52,126 nucleotides of DNA from DAXETY01 sp051155755 (lineage in GTDB: Bacteria > Desulfobacterota > Desulfobacteria > Desulfobacterales > SG8-13), in assembly GCA_051155755.1 (NCBI GenBank), contig DAXETY010000089.1:1-52126 (forward strand), read 5' to 3'. Position 1 is the stretch's first letter, and the number at the start of each line of letters is the position of its first letter. Positions 48,381-52,126 of the stretch are shown here, piece by piece. Below the pieces are notes generated by a model. That model searched no databases, had not been told where the DNA came from, and saw only the letters and a list, made by a program, of their open reading frames with translations. A program made the position numbers and the translations under genes.

Positions 48381-48549
48381 CGATTTCCTCCTTTCGGTAA
48401 CCATCCGGGGTCCGGAGCCGGTCGATCCGTCCAGACCCACAAATGCCGCTAACAGTTGCCACTATTCTAAGGCACGATGGCAACGCATGCAAGCGTTCGG
48501 ACGGGAAATGACGGCAGGTCACCTATGCGGTTTGCAGAGGGGAGCCGAC

Positions 48550-49224
48550 TTATGGACCGGCGGCCTTTTTGACTCTGAGAAATTTCACCCCGATGCCTTC
48601 CGCGTTTATCCAGACAACCTCGGCTTTGACCAGCGGGCTGTTGTTTTTTTGACTGATAAACGGCAGGACCAGGGAGAGTTTTTGTCCGACGGTAAACGGC
48701 TGGCGGGTTTCGATGAAGGCGCCGCTGGGGGCGATATTCTTCAAGCGCCCTTCGAAGACACGGTTGCGGGTAAAGTAGTGAATATCCTTTTCGACTCTGC
48801 GGCGGGGATGTTTGCGCTGATCCGGAACCGGAACTGGTTTAGCGGATGCCGTGGGCGCCGGACGTCCGCATCCCGGCACAGGGGCCGCTTGTCGGTCTGA
48901 AAATTTCACTCCATAGGCGTACTTGAAAGGCGATGCTTCCGGCACCCGGCGCCACTGAATTTCGACTTGGTAACACTCGTAGGTTCCAGGTGTGTCCACA
49001 TAGGGAGAATTTTTAATCCCGACCAGAATTTTCCCGCCCTTTTCCAGCTTCAGGTCGGATTCGAAATAAAATCCTTCCTCACTGTAGTTGTACATTCGGG
49101 AATTGGCGTAGCGCCCCGCATCCAGGTCTTCATAAGTGATATCGGATACATGCCGGTAACGGGCTTTGTCACGTTGTTCCGGATTCAACTTCAAGGTCGG
49201 CTCCCGGTTGAGTTGATTCGGCAT
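48550..49224 (-). CDS. PilZ-domain protein with two PilZ-like domains
   Basis: A 224-residue protein likely to sense cyclic di-GMP. The first PilZ-like domain (about 20-105) has NYSEEGFYFES, matching the N-x-S-x-x-G element, and KFAYGVKF-type closing sequence. A proline-rich linker (APVPGCGRPAPTASAKPVPV) leads to the second domain (about 130-220), which has the arginine-rich box DQRKHPRRRVEKD and NIAPSGAFIETR, where the usual Ser is Ala. The second domain therefore has the best RxxxR and the first the best NxSxxG. I use the ATG at 49224; a TTG 12 nt earlier is possible. The ribosome binding site is poor. No output domain is attached. Confidence 0.82.
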   Translation of the reverse strand: MPNQLNREPTLKLNPEQRDKARYRHVSDITYEDLDAGRYANSRMYNYSEEGFYFESDLKLEKGGKILVGIKNSPYVDTPGTYECYQVEIQWRRVPEASPFKYAYGVKFSDRQAAPVPGCGRPAPTASAKPVPVPDQRKHPRRRVEKDIHYFTRNRVFEGRLKNIAPSGAFIETRQPFTVGQKLSLVLPFISQKNNSPLVKAEVVWINAEGIGVKFLRVKKAAGP

Positions 49225-49541
49225 TGGAAGCGGCAAGTGCCGGTGTTACAGAAAACAGTTTAATCCAACCCTTACATGAGATCAAGTGGAAAGGCCCCGT
49301 CCGCGGCCGCGGGCTGTGCGGTGAAATTGGAAAAAAGGTTGAGATTCATTCCAAATAGTGGCATTTTTATATGTTTGGAACATGCAAATTCGGAAGCGTC
49401 AACGACCACCCGTGAAGCAGGTGGCTTGTCTTGTCGGCCGCCGGCAGGAAAAAACGCAAGCGCGGTGGTACTTCATCTCAAACTCGAGGTGGCTCCCGCT
49501 TTGGGAAAGAATCAAACCGTTCGGAAATCGGAGGATTTTAT
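49225..49541. other. Divergent intergenic region, 317 bp
   Basis: It lies between the PilZ gene (minus) and the DsbA-like gene (plus). It contains repeat copy D (49406-49513) immediately upstream of the DsbA-like gene. The rest includes an AT-rich stretch at about 49320-49390 suitable for promoters; no confident -35/-10 pair is called. Confidence 0.6.
49406..49513 (+). repeat. Composite palindromic repeat, copy D (diverged)
   Basis: Begins CCACCCGT-GAA-GCAGGTGG followed by CTTG, then a GC-rich hairpin region (GGCCGCCGGC), and ends GCTTTGGGAAAGAATC. The start, the end and the overall length match copy C, but the middle is diverged, so this copy is recognised mainly by its ends and position. 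It ends 28 nt before the ATG at 49542 on the same strand. Confidence 0.6.
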
Positions 49542-50396
49542 ATGCGGATTCGATGGATGCTGATTTCGATCTGGTTGCTGTTTGCGGTGGCCTTGCCGCC
49601 GGCGACACCGGCCGCGGTCATGGACTGGAATGTGATCAAAACCCTGAAAATCAAAGACGACCCGATCGACCTGGCGTTTTCCACCAGCCGCAACCAGATT
49701 TACGTCCTTACCGCTGCGGGCGAAATCCTGGTCTATGCCGCCGACGGCTCCCTGGTGGAAAGCATTGCGGTCGGTAACGGATTCGACCAGATGCGGCACA
49801 TTCAAGGCTCCGACATTTTGTTTCTCACCAGCCGCAAGGACAAAACCGTCAAAATCATCGAGCTCGAGTACGTTCAGGAAATCGACCTTTCGGGCTCCCC
49901 CAGCAAAGGACCCGAGAACGCACCGGTCAAAATCGCCGTATTTACCGATTTCCAGTGCCCGTACTGCGCCAAACTGGCCGAGATGATCGATCAGGTGGTC
50001 GACAAGTATCCCGAGAAGGTCCGGGTCGTTTTTAAAAATTATCCCATCCGTTCCCACCAATATGCCGAAAAGGCGGCCCTTGCCGCGCTGGCGGCCGAAC
50101 GGCAGGGAAAGTTCTGGGAGTTTCACGACCTGCTGTTTGCCGACTACCGCAATTTGGACGATGAGAAAGTGCGCGAATTTGCCCGGGAGCTGAACCTGGA
50201 CATGGAGAAATTCGAAAGCGACTGGAGTGACCCGCGGCTCAGTGCACAGATCCAAACCGATACGCGGCAGGGAAGCCAGGCCGGTGTCCGGGGCACGCCC
50301 ACGGTCTTTATCAACGGCCGCCGCCTGAAAGACCGCAGCCTGGAGGGCTTTTCGAAAATGATCGATGAAGCGCTGAAGGAAACCCAGGGCTCATAA
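49542..50396 (+). CDS. Periplasmic DsbA-like thioredoxin-fold protein
   Basis: A 284-residue protein with a signal peptide (RWMLISIWLLFAVALPPATP-A) and GGAGG 8 nt before the ATG. Residues about 28-115 form a strand-rich segment like one or two beta-propeller blades (LKIKDDPIDLAFSTSRNQIY, AAGEILVYAADGSLV). The DsbA/DsbG-type thioredoxin domain follows (about 120-280): VKIAVFTDFQCPYCAKLAEM with active-site Cys139-Pro-Tyr-Cys142, VVFKNYPIRSHQYAEKAALA, and the cis-Pro loop GVRGTPTVFINGR. It would act on disulfides in the periplasm, as oxidase or isomerase. No DsbB or DsbD gene lies here. Repeat copy D sits just upstream. Confidence 0.88.
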   Translation: MRIRWMLISIWLLFAVALPPATPAAVMDWNVIKTLKIKDDPIDLAFSTSRNQIYVLTAAGEILVYAADGSLVESIAVGNGFDQMRHIQGSDILFLTSRKDKTVKIIELEYVQEIDLSGSPSKGPENAPVKIAVFTDFQCPYCAKLAEMIDQVVDKYPEKVRVVFKNYPIRSHQYAEKAALAALAAERQGKFWEFHDLLFADYRNLDDEKVREFARELNLDMEKFESDWSDPRLSAQIQTDTRQGSQAGVRGTPTVFINGRRLKDRSLEGFSKMIDEALKETQGS

Positions 50397-50552
50397 GCCC
50401 GGATTCCAGGGGCAGCGCTCATGGTCCCCGGCGCCGCCGCGAAAGGCGGGAAATCCACTCAATCGGTCAACTGCCGTCGATAACGGCCACCGCCCTGTAA
50501 CGCTTCCCCGCAACCCGGCTGGCTTCGCCGCGGCCGCAAGCGATGCCGCTGC

Positions 50553-52126
50553 CTATCGCGGTCCGGTGGTGAACAGTTCGTCGATGTTCACATTGTTCTG
50601 ATTGGCCTGGTATGCGATCAGGGCACTGTTCGGTGCCCAGGCAAAATCTTTCACTTCCCCGCCTGCAACCAGCGCTCCGGAAACCTTTATATTGGAATTT
50701 CCCCGGGGTGTGTTGGTAAAAAGCTCGAACACACCGAACACTTCCTGATCGGCAATGTAGGCAATCCGCGAAGCATTGGGTGCCCAGTCGAATTGGACGA
50801 CGTCCCCTTGCAGATCCCTCCCGGAAAGCCGCCGCAGATCGATATTGGGAGTCAATGGATTGGCGATGTCCGGGAAAACCGAAATCAATTCGAATTTTTC
50901 ATCTTCGAATTGATCGGCCAGGTATGCAATCCGGGAACCATTCGGCGCCCATTGAAACGAAACGACTGCACCGCCGGTCACCAGGGTTCCGGATACGGCC
51001 ACCGGCGTGGGAAAAACGACCGTGGGGTCGGTCACGAGCAGTTCGTTAATGCCGACCGCATTAAAATCCGCCAGAAAAGCGACCAGTCTGCCGTTGGGAG
51101 ACCAGGCGAAGGCCCCCACGCTGGAAAGGTTCGGCAGAAAACCGGAGATCTTGTTGTTATCCTGGGAATCCGGACGGGTGGAAAAAAGTTCGAATTTATT
51201 GGGCAGCCCTCCGGTGGCACTGGCGGTATACGCGATCAGTGACTGGTTCGGCGACCATCGAAAATCGCTCACGTTGCCATTGAAGGGCAGGTTGATCGAA
51301 ACCCGGAAGGGATCGATTGCCCGGGGCCGATTCGTAAAGAGTTCGACATTGCCGCCGGTGTTGCCGCTCAACTCGTTTTGGGCCGTGAACGCAATCCGCG
51401 AGCTGTCCGGCGCCCATGCAAAGTCGACGACATTGAGAACATTGTTGGATCGGCGCGAAACGTTTACGACCGATCCCCTGTTGACCGGCACGGTAAACAG
51501 TTCGAACCTGCCGTCGAACTCCGCATCGGCCTTGTAGGCAACCAGTTGACCGTCCGGCGAGATCGCAAAATCGACCACATCGCCGCCGTCGATCAGCGGA
51601 TCGGACAACTTGGTAATCGAAAGGCCGTCGTCGGAAGAAGCGTACAGCTCAACTTTTCTGAAATCGTCTTTGCGGGCCAGAAAAATCAATGTGTCGGGCT
51701 GCACCGAAGGCGGCACCCATTCGAAAAATTCGCGCACCCGCCCACCGGGATCCAACGGGCCGGAGACGTTTTGGTTGGCGCTGCCGTCGGGTCGGGACGT
51801 ATAAAGCTCCGGCACATTGATTTTGTCCTGGTCGGCCAGGTAGGCGATTCGATTCGTTATCGCCAGGTTCGGCGACCAGGCAAACAAATCCACATTTGCG
51901 CCGTCGGTCAATGGACCGGAGACCTTTACATTGTCGGCGTCACTTTCGGGAGTGGTGGTGAACAGTTCCTGTGCCGTGGTCTCTTGCCGGGCCAGATATG
52001 CGATTCGAGAGCTGTCCGGGGCCCATGCAAATGCATTGACCGATCCGAGGCCGCCGATGGTGGGCGTGCCCGAAACTCTGACCGCAGCGCTCACGCCTGT
52101 GCCGGGTCCCCCGTCGCCGCTGGTTC
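50553..52126 (-). CDS. TolB-like beta-propeller repeat protein (N terminus beyond right edge)
   Basis: At least 524 residues, ending IDELFTTGPR at 50553. The frame stays open to the right edge, so the start, probably with a signal peptide, is missing; the edge sequence TSGDGGPGTGVSAA looks like a linker. Ten repeats of about 50 residues carry a PD40/WD40-like core of the type FAWAPDSSRIAYLA (variants include WSPNQSLIAYTA, ISPDGQLVAYKA, WAPNASRIAYIA). Each is followed by E-L-F/Y-T-type strands and by K-V-S-G-x-L...G-G-x-V between blades. This matches TolB-type propellers, in which each repeat gives one blade. It is probably extracytoplasmic. No enzymatic domain is visible. The gap 50397-50552 on its 3' side shows no terminator. 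Confidence 0.8.
   Translation of the reverse strand, partial: TSGDGGPGTGVSAAVRVSGTPTIGGLGSVNAFAWAPDSSRIAYLARQETTAQELFTTTPESDADNVKVSGPLTDGANVDLFAWSPNLAITNRIAYLADQDKINVPELYTSRPDGSANQNVSGPLDPGGRVREFFEWVPPSVQPDTLIFLARKDDFRKVELYASSDDGLSITKLSDPLIDGGDVVDFAISPDGQLVAYKADAEFDGRFELFTVPVNRGSVVNVSRRSNNVLNVVDFAWAPDSSRIAFTAQNELSGNTGGNVELFTNRPRAIDPFRVSINLPFNGNVSDFRWSPNQSLIAYTASATGGLPNKFELFSTRPDSQDNNKISGFLPNLSSVGAFAWSPNGRLVAFLADFNAVGINELLVTDPTVVFPTPVAVSGTLVTGGAVVSFQWAPNGSRIAYLADQFEDEKFELISVFPDIANPLTPNIDLRRLSGRDLQGDVVQFDWAPNASRIAYIADQEVFGVFELFTNTPRGNSNIKVSGALVAGGEVKDFAWAPNSALIAYQANQNNVNIDELFTTGPR

Noticed and set aside
1..52126. tRNA, rRNA, insertion sequences, attachment sites or prophage genes
   Set aside because: No cloverleaf with an intact T-loop core, no transposase or integrase motif and no phage structural gene was found on reading both strands; short or degenerate cases could be missed by eye.

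Overview
The window is a GC-rich bacterial chromosome segment, densely coding on both strands and cut inside a gene at each end. It most resembles an anaerobic or sulfur-metabolising Desulfobacterota (deltaproteobacterial) genome. The reasons are a molybdopterin/Fe-S oxidoreductase operon of sulfur-oxyanion-reductase type, a TauE/SafE permease, a sigma-54 two-component system, many multi-PAS signalling proteins, and a fused TIGR04282/TIGR04283 transferase. Taxonomy is inferred from gene content only. I see no rRNA, tRNA, CRISPR array, phage or insertion sequence.

Layout. (1) 1-5969, minus strand: a redox operon of a cytoplasmic molybdopterin oxidoreductase, a four-cluster ferredoxin, a GltD-like flavoprotein with extra Fe-S clusters, a small SH3-like protein, a CBS-pair protein, and the start of a [2Fe-2S] protein that leaves the window. 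(2) 5970-6643: a long AT-rich divergent regulatory region with sigma-54-like promoters on both strands and two tandem 18-bp dyads. (3) 6644-12244, plus: TauE/SafE permease, two membrane proteins, a PAS histidine kinase and an NtrC-type sigma-54 activator. (4) 12431-18375, plus: MFS transporter, penicillin-acylase-family hydrolase, trans-sulfuration PLP enzyme, MtnX-like phosphatase. (5) 18435-25461: MarR regulator, a CheB-CheR-PAS fusion and a hybrid kinase. (6) 25641-33065, plus: thioredoxin-fold DUF255 protein, an 84-residue protein with an XPB-like helicase, glucokinase, MetY and an SppA-like lipoprotein protease. (7) 46889-33108, minus: disulfide reductase with TVP38 protein, aconitase, LCAT-like lipoprotein, then a coupled operon of ABC importer, APH-fold kinase and fused transferase. 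(8) 47286 to the end: thiol peroxidase, an unknown protein, a PilZ protein, a DsbA-like protein and a partial beta-propeller protein.

Two things stand out. The first is a predicted self-contained circuit: the kinase/NtrC pair lies in the same gene group as the permease, and the shared region carries divergent sigma-54-like promoters with enhancer-like dyads. This would allow coordinated control of the redox operon and the permease. The second is a dispersed structured repeat of about 110-130 bp, in four intergenic places (145-266, 27783-27902, 44151-44280, 49406-49513). In its best copy it is four consecutive hairpins. Arm sequences differ between copies while pairing is kept, and three of the four copies lie just upstream of a gene in the same orientation. 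I do not recognise this element as a described family.

All functions come from reading translated sequence and motifs. No database or structure search was possible.
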